From: Aliikangiella coralliicola | GTDB taxonomy: Bacteria > Pseudomonadota > Gammaproteobacteria > Enterobacterales > Kangiellaceae | Direction of reading: 5' to 3' | Assembly (NCBI RefSeq): GCF_007004725.1 | Contig: NZ_ML660160.1 | Span: 186,001 to 250,000, forward strand | Length of the DNA: 64,000 nucleotides | In this document: positions 26,533-34,604 of the stretch, one piece after another | Numbering within the stretch: position 1 is the first letter of the stretch | How the letters are laid out: every line of letters begins with the position of its first letter | The notes under the pieces: model-generated | Database searches by the model: none | Told to the model about the DNA's origin: nothing | What the model saw: the letters and a program-made list of their open reading frames with translations, nothing else | Position numbers and translations under genes: made by a program

Positions 26533-26570
26533 GGCTAACGATGTTTTAGGCTAACGATGTTTTGGGCTAA
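26533..26570. repeat. Short tandem repeat, 16-bp unit
   Basis: GGCTAACGATGTTTTA is followed directly by GGCTAACGATGTTTTG and a partial third unit GGCTAA. It lies in the 58-base space between convergent genes and may be a slippage product. Confidence 0.6.
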
Positions 26571-26583
26571 AGGCTCCGACGGC

Positions 26584-27015
26584 TTATCGAGCACTTTTCA
26601 TCTGCTGCTTAAAGTTTTCTCGAGCTTCTATTTGAATTTTTTTATAGTCTGATAATTGTGCATCCGATAGAATTTCAGAAAGTTGTGCAAGGGTATTTTC
26701 TCGTGCGTTACTGAGTTCATTACTCAATTGTCTCGCTTTTCGAAAACCGATCTTTTTTACCGGGGAATGGTTATCGTCAGACTTTGTTCTGTTGTGGGGG
26801 TCAATACCATATTTACTCAGAATGTTCATTCTAGTTTTGATACTTTGCGCTAGAATTGGTTTGACCTGGTTAACTTGTTCATCACTTAACTGTAACCGCT
26901 CGATTGTCTGGTTAATGCGATCTACCAGTTGCCGGGATTGATTCTCCATACTCTGAGATGTTTCACTCAAAGCGAGGAGGAATGTAAGTATTACCAGGCT
27001 GATAAAATGTTTCAT
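26584..27015 (-). CDS. Small secreted helical protein, Spy/CpxP-like
   Basis: A 143-aa protein with a signal peptide (KHFISLVILTFLLALSETS) and long charged helices. The motif RLQLSDEQVNQVKPIL resembles the LTxxQ motif of Spy/CpxP periplasmic chaperones, and ILSDAQLSDYKKIQ is a second LTxxQ-like segment. That layout suggests a periplasmic stress chaperone or metal-response protein; similarity is weak, so the call is tentative. It is convergent with the SufR-like gene. Confidence 0.55.
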   Translation of the reverse strand: MKHFISLVILTFLLALSETSQSMENQSRQLVDRINQTIERLQLSDEQVNQVKPILAQSIKTRMNILSKYGIDPHNRTKSDDNHSPVKKIGFRKARQLSNELSNARENTLAQLSEILSDAQLSDYKKIQIEARENFKQQMKSAR

Positions 27016-27233
27016 ACGATTAGAGTTCCTTGATTAACTGATTTATCACGTCATTATGTCGCTAATTGTAATCAATCGATTGTAAAGAAGTTGACTCCAA
27101 AGTTTAAAGATTTGTAAAGGTTGGGATCTATCAGGCACAATCGCCAAGACTGATTGACAATTTGACGTCGATAGTAATAAATTGACTGACCTGACGGGGC
27201 ACTACTTAACGCAACACAAAGGAAAATCTAATA

Positions 27234-27779
27234 ATGATAAGACAATCACTTTTTCCAGCAATACTGTTGATCATCGCTTCTTTTCCAAACTTTGCCTTTT
27301 CCAGTGATAGCTTCGGAACTGGTCCTTTACTCAAAGAGTTTGGCGCTAATGCAAAGGTTAAGCTGACTCATCCATTATCGAAAGAACAGACTTTTAAAGT
27401 CGTATTTGATGTTGCTGAAGTAGAAGATGAAACTACGCTCAATCGAAAATTTAATAGTTTGGCAAGGTTCCTGAATATGCATGTTAGAGCGGGAGTTGCT
27501 GCGGAGAATATACAACTTGCATTGGTCGTTCATAGCAAGGCCGGGAATGGGCTTTTGAACGAAAAAGCTTTTAAGAAAAAGTTTGGTCAGGAAAATCCCA
27601 ACGCTCAATTGCTCAAAGAACTAATGGCACATAATGTTAGAGTCATTCTGTGCGGTCAATCAGCTGCCTATTACCAGATTGATAATCAAGATCTCATTGG
27701 CGGTGTTGAGATGGCGCTATCGGCGATGACAGCCCATGCTTTATTGCAACAAGAAGGCTACACGCTGAACCCTTTTTAG
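27234..27779 (+). CDS. Periplasmic DsrE/DsrF-like protein
   Basis: A 181-aa protein with a signal peptide (QSLFPAILLIIASFPNFAFS). The remainder matches the DsrE/F fold: FKVVFDVAEVEDETTLNRKF, LALVVHSKAGNGLL and a conserved Cys in VRVILCGQSAAYY near residue 141. DsrE-type proteins handle sulfur through this Cys, but periplasmic members of this subgroup have no settled function. It has its own promoter region of about 218 bases and no clear operon partner. Confidence 0.8.
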   Translation: MIRQSLFPAILLIIASFPNFAFSSDSFGTGPLLKEFGANAKVKLTHPLSKEQTFKVVFDVAEVEDETTLNRKFNSLARFLNMHVRAGVAAENIQLALVVHSKAGNGLLNEKAFKKKFGQENPNAQLLKELMAHNVRVILCGQSAAYYQIDNQDLIGGVEMALSAMTAHALLQQEGYTLNPF

Positions 27780-28092
27780 AAAGGGCAAGCTGACAGGGGG
27801 GGTTTACTGCTTCTACTGTGAAGTTGCTGTTCGTAGTTATCTGAATGAGATGCAATTCGACGTAGTTTCGGTTAGCGCATAAATTGATTGGAAAACTAGC
27901 GTAAGATGACAGTGGCTTAATTTGGGTTGGAACTAGCCGTGATCTTTTTCGTTTTGACGGTTATGAGTATATAAAAGTCCTCTCAGGTAACGAAAAATTC
28001 GATATTTCTAATATCCATAAGAGTCACCTGAGTTCTTTTGAGGTTAGAATAGTTAAACTGATAATCACACCGTACAATTAAGCTTCGACAAC
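27780..28092. other. Gap without a gene
   Basis: I see no coding frame. A loose inverted pair, TCCTCTCAGGTAACG and GTCACCTGAG, lies at about 27979-28032 and could be a weak terminator. Nothing else stands out. Confidence 0.3.
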
Positions 28093-29667
28093 TTAAGCAA
28101 TATTTAAAATTCGCCGCGGCTGAGCAATCCACTGATTTTGTTTTTCTTTGACCGTTTTAATAAATTGATTCAGAATCGCCGGTTTACCAAAATACCACCC
28201 TTGTCCAAACTCAACACCGATTGATTTTAGCTGTTCAAGCTGAGCGCGGTTTTCAATGCCTTCGGCTATACACCGCATGCCGACCTTTTTAGCCATGGTG
28301 TGAATCTGCGGAACCAAAATTGAACCCAAAGAAGTCGATTCGATATCATAGATAAAGCTGCGATCGATTTTTAAAAAGTCACTGCTCAGTCTGTTAAGGT
28401 GGGACAAGTTCGAATAACCTGTACCAAAGTCGTCTATTGACACGCTAAACCCCAGGTTTCTGAGATCTGTTAGTATGGCTTTTGCATCTGCTGTATTGAG
28501 CACTTCATCTTCAATAAGCTCCAGGTTGATGTTAAAGCGACTAATGTAAGGTGCGCTAATCGCGTAAAGTTGGTGCATTTTTTCCTGGTCGAGATCTTCG
28601 GGGAAAATATTGAAACCAATTTTGAACCCAGCTGGAAGTTCGTATCGGCTGAGTTGTTTGAGGGCGCTTTGATACATATGGAGTGTAAAGGGCCAGGTCA
28701 AATTTAACTTTTTGATCATAGGAATAAATTCATTGGGGTAGATCTCACCTTTACTATCCTTAAATCGGGACAAAACTTCGCAACCAATAATTTGTTCGTT
28801 GCATAAATTAACAATGGGTTGGAAAACATTGTAATAGCTTTTTTTGCCAATACCTTGCTTAACCCGAGAAATCGAACGGCGTCGGCTCCGAATAAACCGC
28901 GCTGCGCAGCCTCTGGTTATATAAGAAATTGCGCAAACCAACAGCAGCAAAATGCTAGTCAATCGATAGTGTTCTGAAAGTATCTGTCTGGTCGTTCGCG
29001 AGACTGCACCGCAATAGCCAAGTTTGGCTAAACAATATTGTGAGTAGTGACGTTCCCAACTGACTTTCTGTTGAAAATTATCGCCGGAGAGATTTTCGAA
29101 AATATTTTTCTGGCCATAGACATGGGAAACATTGCCTTTAATGCGATGAACCGCTTGCCAGTTTGATTCTGGGATATCGAAAATGCTCGTGTAAGTCCGG
29201 TCGACCACTACGTTAAAGTGACCCATTTGTGCAATGAGTACTGGGACGGTTTTATCTATCCATGGAAGCGTTTCATCGACCCATATTTTTGGCCCGCGAA
29301 AAGTATCAAATGTAGGTTGTGTCTTTAAAGAGATTGGTTCTGCGAGTAATCCTTGCGAAGTAGTACAAATTAATTGATTGTTTTGCGAAAAGCCGATTTG
29401 TTTGAGAAAGCGGGAAGTAAAAAGTGCGTGTTGCATTGCCGACAGGGTTTTGGTGTCACAGGTTTTAACCTTAAGCGCATTTAAAGTTGTTAGCGCCTCA
29501 CCAACATCTTGTACTACCTGGTATTGGAATTTGGTAATTTGATTAACGATCTGGGACTGATATTTGTGTTCGTGAAATGAGATTAATCCGGCGCTAATTA
29601 ACAGTAAAATCATACCGATGCTAACGCCGGTAGCTGCAGCGATTATAGTATCGCGGGTTGTAGACAT
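28093..29667 (-). CDS. CSS-motif EAL-domain cyclic-di-GMP phosphodiesterase
   Basis: A 524-aa membrane protein predicted to hydrolyse cyclic-di-GMP. Two membrane helices (about 10-30 and 235-252) flank a periplasmic domain containing paired Cys, as in CSS-motif redox-sensing PDEs. The EAL domain (about 268-515) has EVLSRF in place of EALxRF and keeps DDFGTGYSNLSHL, DFLKIDRSFI and AEGIENRAQL, so the catalytic metals and Lys are present. The signal is probably periplasmic disulfide state, as in related E. coli proteins. It stands alone, next to a TetR gene on the opposite strand. Confidence 0.88.
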   Translation of the reverse strand: MSTTRDTIIAAATGVSIGMILLLISAGLISFHEHKYQSQIVNQITKFQYQVVQDVGEALTTLNALKVKTCDTKTLSAMQHALFTSRFLKQIGFSQNNQLICTTSQGLLAEPISLKTQPTFDTFRGPKIWVDETLPWIDKTVPVLIAQMGHFNVVVDRTYTSIFDIPESNWQAVHRIKGNVSHVYGQKNIFENLSGDNFQQKVSWERHYSQYCLAKLGYCGAVSRTTRQILSEHYRLTSILLLLVCAISYITRGCAARFIRSRRRSISRVKQGIGKKSYYNVFQPIVNLCNEQIIGCEVLSRFKDSKGEIYPNEFIPMIKKLNLTWPFTLHMYQSALKQLSRYELPAGFKIGFNIFPEDLDQEKMHQLYAISAPYISRFNINLELIEDEVLNTADAKAILTDLRNLGFSVSIDDFGTGYSNLSHLNRLSSDFLKIDRSFIYDIESTSLGSILVPQIHTMAKKVGMRCIAEGIENRAQLEQLKSIGVEFGQGWYFGKPAILNQFIKTVKEKQNQWIAQPRRILNIA

Positions 29668-29856
29668 GGCCCCTCCGGGTTAACTTGTTGGTTGAATTTT
29701 GACCAGTATACGCTTTTAGTATGGGCATATGCGGCGGGAATTCCTATTTCTGAAAAATATGGGAAAAGTCGTTGAGTTGGCTAATATCTCCAAATTTATA
29801 CAAAATTTGCCTATATTTTAATTACTGATCAGGTAAAAGAAATGAGGAGGCAAAAT

Positions 29857-30447
29857 TTGACAGGTAAAGCAGATAGACGGCGTCAGATTTTGTTGGTAGC
29901 AAAATGCCTGATGGAGAAAAAGCCGTTTGAAAAGCTCCGGTTTACTGAGATTGCGAGCGAGCTTAATATTGATCCAAAACTCGTCCATTATTATTTTAAA
30001 GACAAAGAGTCACTGTTATTGGGGCTTTTTGATTTTTATCTTGAAGATTACGCACAACTGGCTGAAAACCTGGAAAAACAACGAACCCTTTCGGCAGTTA
30101 CAGCTTTGTCACTTATTCGAGATAATGTGCGTCATCATTTACCCACGTTGCGAACTATTATGAGTTTCGCGCTCAATCAACAACTTGATCCCCAATTTAT
30201 AAAAACAAATCGTACCTGGCGTCTCAATGAAACCTATCGAAAGGTGCTGAACTTATCTTCTAAAGATCCACAGGACGAAGGCAAAGAAAGTATTTTGTTG
30301 CTGATGATTATTTTTTTAACGATTGCTAATAGTGAAGTTTATTCAGATTATTTCGAGAGTTTTTTTGCCCTGCCAATGTCAGACGAAAACTCTGACTTAT
30401 TGTTGCAACTACTCGCTAATATCTGCGAAAGGATGACTAGCACTTGA
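29857..30447 (+). CDS. TetR-family transcriptional regulator
   Basis: The N-terminal helix-turn-helix is clear: RRRQILLVAKCLMEKKPFEK, then FTEIASELNIDPKLVHYYFK. The C-terminal ligand domain is diverged, with a hydrophobic helix ILLLMIIFLTIANSEVY. An in-frame ATG at 29842 overlaps the GAGGAGG ribosome site (29844-29850), so the TTG at 29857, six bases after that site, is the better start. It is divergent from the EAL gene. The ligand and target genes are unknown. Confidence 0.83.
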   Translation: MTGKADRRRQILLVAKCLMEKKPFEKLRFTEIASELNIDPKLVHYYFKDKESLLLGLFDFYLEDYAQLAENLEKQRTLSAVTALSLIRDNVRHHLPTLRTIMSFALNQQLDPQFIKTNRTWRLNETYRKVLNLSSKDPQDEGKESILLLMIIFLTIANSEVYSDYFESFFALPMSDENSDLLLQLLANICERMTST

Positions 30448-30707
30448 CTGTCGGCCGATTGTTTTCAATTATCCACTTCTCAAGCTTTCACGATTATAGC
30501 GAATCTAATCCTTTTGTCGCGCTTAGCTCGGATAAACAAGATGATATGCTCAAACATATGCGTTATTATCATGGCGGGCCGCATAGTGATCATCCAAGCT
30601 TCTCGGAAATCGTGTTTTACTTTCCACGAGTCTTCGAAAAAATTTCAGCTAATCATGAATGTTATATAAAAAGCTTGGAGTCAAATGAAGTTGAAGAAAT
30701 TGCATGA
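30444..30707 (+). CDS. Uncertain short ORF after tetR
   Basis: An 87-codon frame that overlaps the tetR stop by 4 bases, with a TTG start. The product contains MLKHMRYYHGGPHSDHPSFS and ends NEVEEIA. It has plausible codon use but no family I recognise, and could be a remnant of a longer gene. An inner ATG (30546) is another start. It is followed by a short CGCTCG/CGAGCG hairpin at 30743-30761. Confidence 0.35.
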   Translation: MTVGRLFSIIHFSSFHDYSESNPFVALSSDKQDDMLKHMRYYHGGPHSDHPSFSEIVFYFPRVFEKISANHECYIKSLESNEVEEIA

Positions 30708-30781
30708 CCAGAGTGTGAATTTCGAATCAGCAAAGAGCATGCCGCTCGAATTACACGAGCGTTAGTAACTAAGAGGAAAAA

Positions 30782-31456
30782 ATTATCAAACTTATAGTAT
30801 CAACCATAATTTGTTTGTTTCTTTCATCCAATGGCATTGCAGGAAGTGTGTACGATAAATTTCCAGATGACATAAATCCTAAAGAAAAGTACGTTTTTTA
30901 TTCTCATGGTTATATTGTTGAAGGTGAAAACCCCAAGCCTATTAATAAAAAGTTCGGTTGGGGGCTTTATGATTTTCCGGCTATTAAAAAATCGCTATCG
31001 GATGATAGCTATAATTTAATCGCATTCCATAGGCCCAAAAACACTGATCCATTTAAATATGCTAATGAGCTAAATGATCAAGTAAGGGATTTGGTTAAAA
31101 AAGGTGTATCTCCAAAAAATATTACAATCATGGGGTTTTCTAGAGGTGCATTTATTACAGGTCTTACTTCAGATAAATTATCTGACTTGTCTATAAATAC
31201 CATCATTCTTGCTGGCTGTGGCCGCTTAATCTCAAAGAAACATACCGACATTAAGGTGTACGGTAATGTGCTCTCGATTTACGAAAAATCAGATCGGGCT
31301 AATACTTGTAAGGCGCTGAAAGCTAAAAGCACTAATGTAAAATCATTCACCGAAATAGAGATAAATACAGGCTTGGAACATGGTGCATTTTATAGGCCAA
31401 TTTCTGAGTGGGTAGAACCAGTAAAAAACTGGATAAAATCAAAACCTAGTAACTAA
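30782..31456 (+). CDS. Secreted alpha/beta-hydrolase with apparent ATT start
   Basis: The product is a small secreted hydrolase. The visible body begins at about 30845 (SVYDKFPDDINPKEKYVFYS) and has the Ser motif IMGFSRGAF and a late His in LEHGAFYRP. Upstream in frame there is a full signal peptide (IKLIVSTIICLFLSSNGIAG), preceded by a good AAGAGG site at 30771-30776. At the right spacing the codon is ATT (30782), not ATG/GTG/TTG. Either ATT is used, as is known for infC, or a start codon was lost by mutation. The TTG at 30815 would cut the signal peptide in half. The substrate is unknown. Confidence 0.65.
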   Translation: MIKLIVSTIICLFLSSNGIAGSVYDKFPDDINPKEKYVFYSHGYIVEGENPKPINKKFGWGLYDFPAIKKSLSDDSYNLIAFHRPKNTDPFKYANELNDQVRDLVKKGVSPKNITIMGFSRGAFITGLTSDKLSDLSINTIILAGCGRLISKKHTDIKVYGNVLSIYEKSDRANTCKALKAKSTNVKSFTEIEINTGLEHGAFYRPISEWVEPVKNWIKSKPSN

Positions 31457-31599
31457 AGAATTGGTCCAATGGGTAAGATGCTAGACAATGAATAAGCGTT
31501 TCGGTGAGAGTGTTGTTTTTAAATCTTGTAGAGACTTAATTTCAAGCTTTTGAAATTGAGTTTCAACTTTCTCAACTAAATGTTGAACTCTTCGAAGCT

Positions 31600-33801
31600 T
31601 CAATGCGCGCGGCCTTTTGAAACAGGTAGTTGAATGGTTATTGAAAGTCCTCCCTGCGGGCTATCAGCGGCAAATATTTTTCCCTGATGCGCATCAACGA
31701 TACTTTTACAGATTGATAACCCTAATCCCGAGCCGCCGGTCGATCTACTACGCGAAGATTCAACTCTGAACAGCCTTTCAAAAATCTTTTGATGAAGTGC
31801 GGGAGGCACACCTGGTGATGAGTCTTCTAATTTTATCACCAACCACTTATCTGCGATATTTGCAGTAAACAGTATTTTTCCCGGTGCATCAGTATACGCA
31901 AGGCTATTGTTGATTAAATTGTTGATGACTTGTTTGATTCGAGCTTCGTCAAAAATGGCACAGACTTCTTCGGCAATGTTTAATTCCTGCTGCCATTTGA
32001 AATCTTTTGCTTTTACCACAGATGAAAATTCTTCCATCCAGCTGCCGAAAGTTTGCTTGCAATTATTCTCTTTCAAGTCGAGTTTTAATGCACCAATATC
32101 TGATTGTGCCAATTGATAGATGTCGCTAATCATATGGTTGATATCGCCAATCTTTGTCATCAAGCCATCATAGGAAGCATTGACGTCTTCAACCAGGTTG
32201 TGCTGCAAAGCTTCGACTTTTAATTGCAATACTGTTAACGGTGTTCGTAATTCATGTGAAACATCAGCGAGCAACTGGTTTTTCTTTTCCACCAGCTCCG
32301 CCATCATTTCCGCTCGTTCCGCAGTGATTTTTCTTTTTTGGCTTTGCCGATAAAATAAGAAAAATGAAACAAATGCTAACAAGACAAGCCCTGCAATCCA
32401 CATGTTCCTCTGGTAAGTTTGCCTTTCAATCTGGAGTGATTTGAGCTCATTTTCCTTGGTTAAAATCTGGATTTCTGATTCTCGTTGTTCTGCTTTGAAC
32501 TGTTCTTCTAGTTCCGCTAATTTTTTCACCCTACCTTCATCAAGTCGAATTTCCTTCAAGCGATAATGGTCCTTAAGATTTTCATAGGCTTTGTCTGTAT
32601 TTCCTACTGCTCTAAAGGCTTTAGATAGATCCAAATGAGCATTCATAGTAAGCGATTCGAATTCTAATTCCTTACCTATATTAAGCGCTTTTTGAAAATG
32701 CACTATCGCTGATTGATAATTTTCCTTTTCAATATAAACATTGCCTAATGCCATTTCTGACTCCGCGACAAAACGAGGTGTTTTCATTTCTGTTGCAATT
32801 TTGAGTGCTGAGTTTAAGTGCTCGACTGCGGACTCATAGTCTTTTTGCCCTTTATAAATTTCACCGGTATATCGACTGATCTGAAATTTGTTTCTCATAT
32901 CTCCAATTGATTGATTAAGTTCTTTTGCTTCCTTTATGCTAGTTAACGCACTCACATAGTCCTTTTTTTGCACATGGGTTGCCGTGATATTAATTAACTG
33001 TTCTGCAATTCGGTTATAGCTCTTGTGTTTTCTTGCAAGCGCTAAGGCGCGAAAGTAATAGTCAAGTGCTTCGTCATATCTTTGATATTGTCTGTGAATA
33101 AGTGCAATATTTCCGAGTGTTCTAACGACATAAACAGTATTTTGATAGCCAACGGTATTGAGTGCTTTAGTGTAATACTCTAATGCCTTGTCGAAATTAT
33201 CATTGTAATAATTCATCAGGCCAATATCATTTAATGTTCCTCCTATTGCTGCATTGATGTTATCTGTTTCGGGAGGCATTTGCCGATAGAGTTCTAGTGC
33301 TTTGATTAAATAAGGAATGGCTTTGGTATAATTGCTATCGCGGCGGCTATACAAATAAGCATAATCTTTATTTAGCATGGCCAGTTCATCTTTCTCTGCA
33401 ACCGACTTTGCCACCTCGGCATAAATTTCTAATTGCTTTTCCATTAGATCAAATTTTCCAGCATTATAGTAAGCCAAAACCAGGTAGTGGTGGGTAAACA
33501 TTGCTCTGGAAAAATCTTTGTGGGCCGTTATTAATTCTAATGCTTCTGAAGCATAGCGAATGGAGCTCTCGGGGTTTTCATAGGCATAATATTTCGCTAA
33601 TTCAGCGAGTGGCGATATTCTTTCTATGCCTTCTGCAGTTGCTAATTGAGCTTCGTAGTTCTTAACTCTCTCTGGCTTATCCCTGGCTTCTGTAAGTGTG
33701 GAGAAAATTAATATAAATAACAGGGTGAAATATTTCACTGAAAAGACTCTTAATAAATACCGTAAAAAAAACGGTTTAAAACTTAAGTAACTATATATCA
33801 T
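31600..33801 (-). CDS. TPR-repeat sensor histidine kinase 1
   Basis: A 733-aa kinase with a secretion signal (VKYFTLLFILIFSTLTEA), about eight tetratricopeptide repeats outside the membrane (about 55-420, such as YTKAIPYLIKALELYRQMP), a coiled coil and one membrane helix (about 468-486, MWIAGLVLLAFVSFFLFYRQ). The kinase core follows: LLADVSHELRTPLTVLQLK with the phosphorylated His at about residue 515, N box VINNLINNSLAYTD, LEDSSPGVP, and G box GGSGLGLSICKSIV. The TPR array should bind a protein or peptide signal. The start shares one base with the OmpR regulator's stop (TAATG), so the two form a pair. Confidence 0.92.
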   Translation of the reverse strand: MIYSYLSFKPFFLRYLLRVFSVKYFTLLFILIFSTLTEARDKPERVKNYEAQLATAEGIERISPLAELAKYYAYENPESSIRYASEALELITAHKDFSRAMFTHHYLVLAYYNAGKFDLMEKQLEIYAEVAKSVAEKDELAMLNKDYAYLYSRRDSNYTKAIPYLIKALELYRQMPPETDNINAAIGGTLNDIGLMNYYNDNFDKALEYYTKALNTVGYQNTVYVVRTLGNIALIHRQYQRYDEALDYYFRALALARKHKSYNRIAEQLINITATHVQKKDYVSALTSIKEAKELNQSIGDMRNKFQISRYTGEIYKGQKDYESAVEHLNSALKIATEMKTPRFVAESEMALGNVYIEKENYQSAIVHFQKALNIGKELEFESLTMNAHLDLSKAFRAVGNTDKAYENLKDHYRLKEIRLDEGRVKKLAELEEQFKAEQRESEIQILTKENELKSLQIERQTYQRNMWIAGLVLLAFVSFFLFYRQSQKRKITAERAEMMAELVEKKNQLLADVSHELRTPLTVLQLKVEALQHNLVEDVNASYDGLMTKIGDINHMISDIYQLAQSDIGALKLDLKENNCKQTFGSWMEEFSSVVKAKDFKWQQELNIAEEVCAIFDEARIKQVINNLINNSLAYTDAPGKILFTANIADKWLVIKLEDSSPGVPPALHQKIFERLFRVESSRSRSTGGSGLGLSICKSIVDAHQGKIFAADSPQGGLSITIQLPVSKGRAH

Positions 33802-34499
33802 TAATCGGGGTCAATATACCGGTAGCCTGCGCCGTAAACCGATTCTATCGGGGATTTTTCTAAACCTAATTCGATTGCTTTTTTCCGAATATTTTTGATG
33901 TGACTATCAATTGCTCTGTCGGAAATATCCCGCATATCGGGGTAAGCTAAGTCTAAAATTTGTGCGCGAGAGTAAATTCTTTCGGGGTGTTGATAAAGCA
34001 ATTTAAACAGACCGAACTCAAGATTAGTCAGTTCTACGGTGCTTTGTTGATAGCTTAAAATAAAAGTTTCCAGGTTTAATTCAAGTTTTCTGATGGCCTT
34101 AGGTTTTTGAGTGCGACGTAAAATTGCTTTAATTCGTAAAATGAGTTCGACGGCACTAAATGGCTTGCAAACATAGTCATCTGCTCCAGCTTCGAGGCCA
34201 ATCAGCCGATCAATTTCCTCAACTTTAGCAGTCATCATGATTATAGGGATATCAGAAAATTCCCTTATTTGACGGCAACACTCTAAACCGTCGACAACCG
34301 GCAACATGATATCGAGCAAAATGATATCGGGTTGGTTTTCTCTTACAGTCTTGACCACATGCTCTCCACTGTCCAGGTGATGAGTATTGAAGTTGCTTGC
34401 TTTTAGAAACAGATTCAGATTTTCTGAAATTTCTAAATCATCTTCGACGACGAGGATATTCGCTGTGCTAGATTGTTTGGAGTTAGATTGTTCAGACAT
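33801..34499 (-). CDS. OmpR-family response regulator
   Basis: A 232-aa regulator. The receiver (residues 13-130) has VVEDDLEIS, the phospho-Asp in IILLDIMLPVVDG and Lys in VCKPFSAVE. The winged helix (about 145-230) has LTNLEFGLFKLLYQHPERIY, RDISDRAIDSHIKNIRKK and YGAGYRYI. It is coupled to the downstream TPR kinase 1. TPR kinase 2 lies 105 bases upstream of it, so it may serve both kinases. It closely resembles the regulator at 59315. Confidence 0.93.
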   Translation of the reverse strand: MSEQSNSKQSSTANILVVEDDLEISENLNLFLKASNFNTHHLDSGEHVVKTVRENQPDIILLDIMLPVVDGLECCRQIREFSDIPIIMMTAKVEEIDRLIGLEAGADDYVCKPFSAVELILRIKAILRRTQKPKAIRKLELNLETFILSYQQSTVELTNLEFGLFKLLYQHPERIYSRAQILDLAYPDMRDISDRAIDSHIKNIRKKAIELGLEKSPIESVYGAGYRYIDPD

Positions 34500-34604
34500 G
34501 AGTTCACTTTACTAGTCAGTTTTTAAATTATAGTCGGTTATCAAGGTAAAGCTGGTTTTCAAAATGCTTGTTTTTTCAAAATACAGTTTTTTCATGGTTA
34601 ATTG

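Noticed and set aside
30740-30775. Possible integron attC-like sites (CGAGCGTTAGTAAC here; GGGCGTTATATGG at about 46036)
   Set aside because: The cores do not match GTTRRRY, no integrase is present, and no array of cassettes follows.
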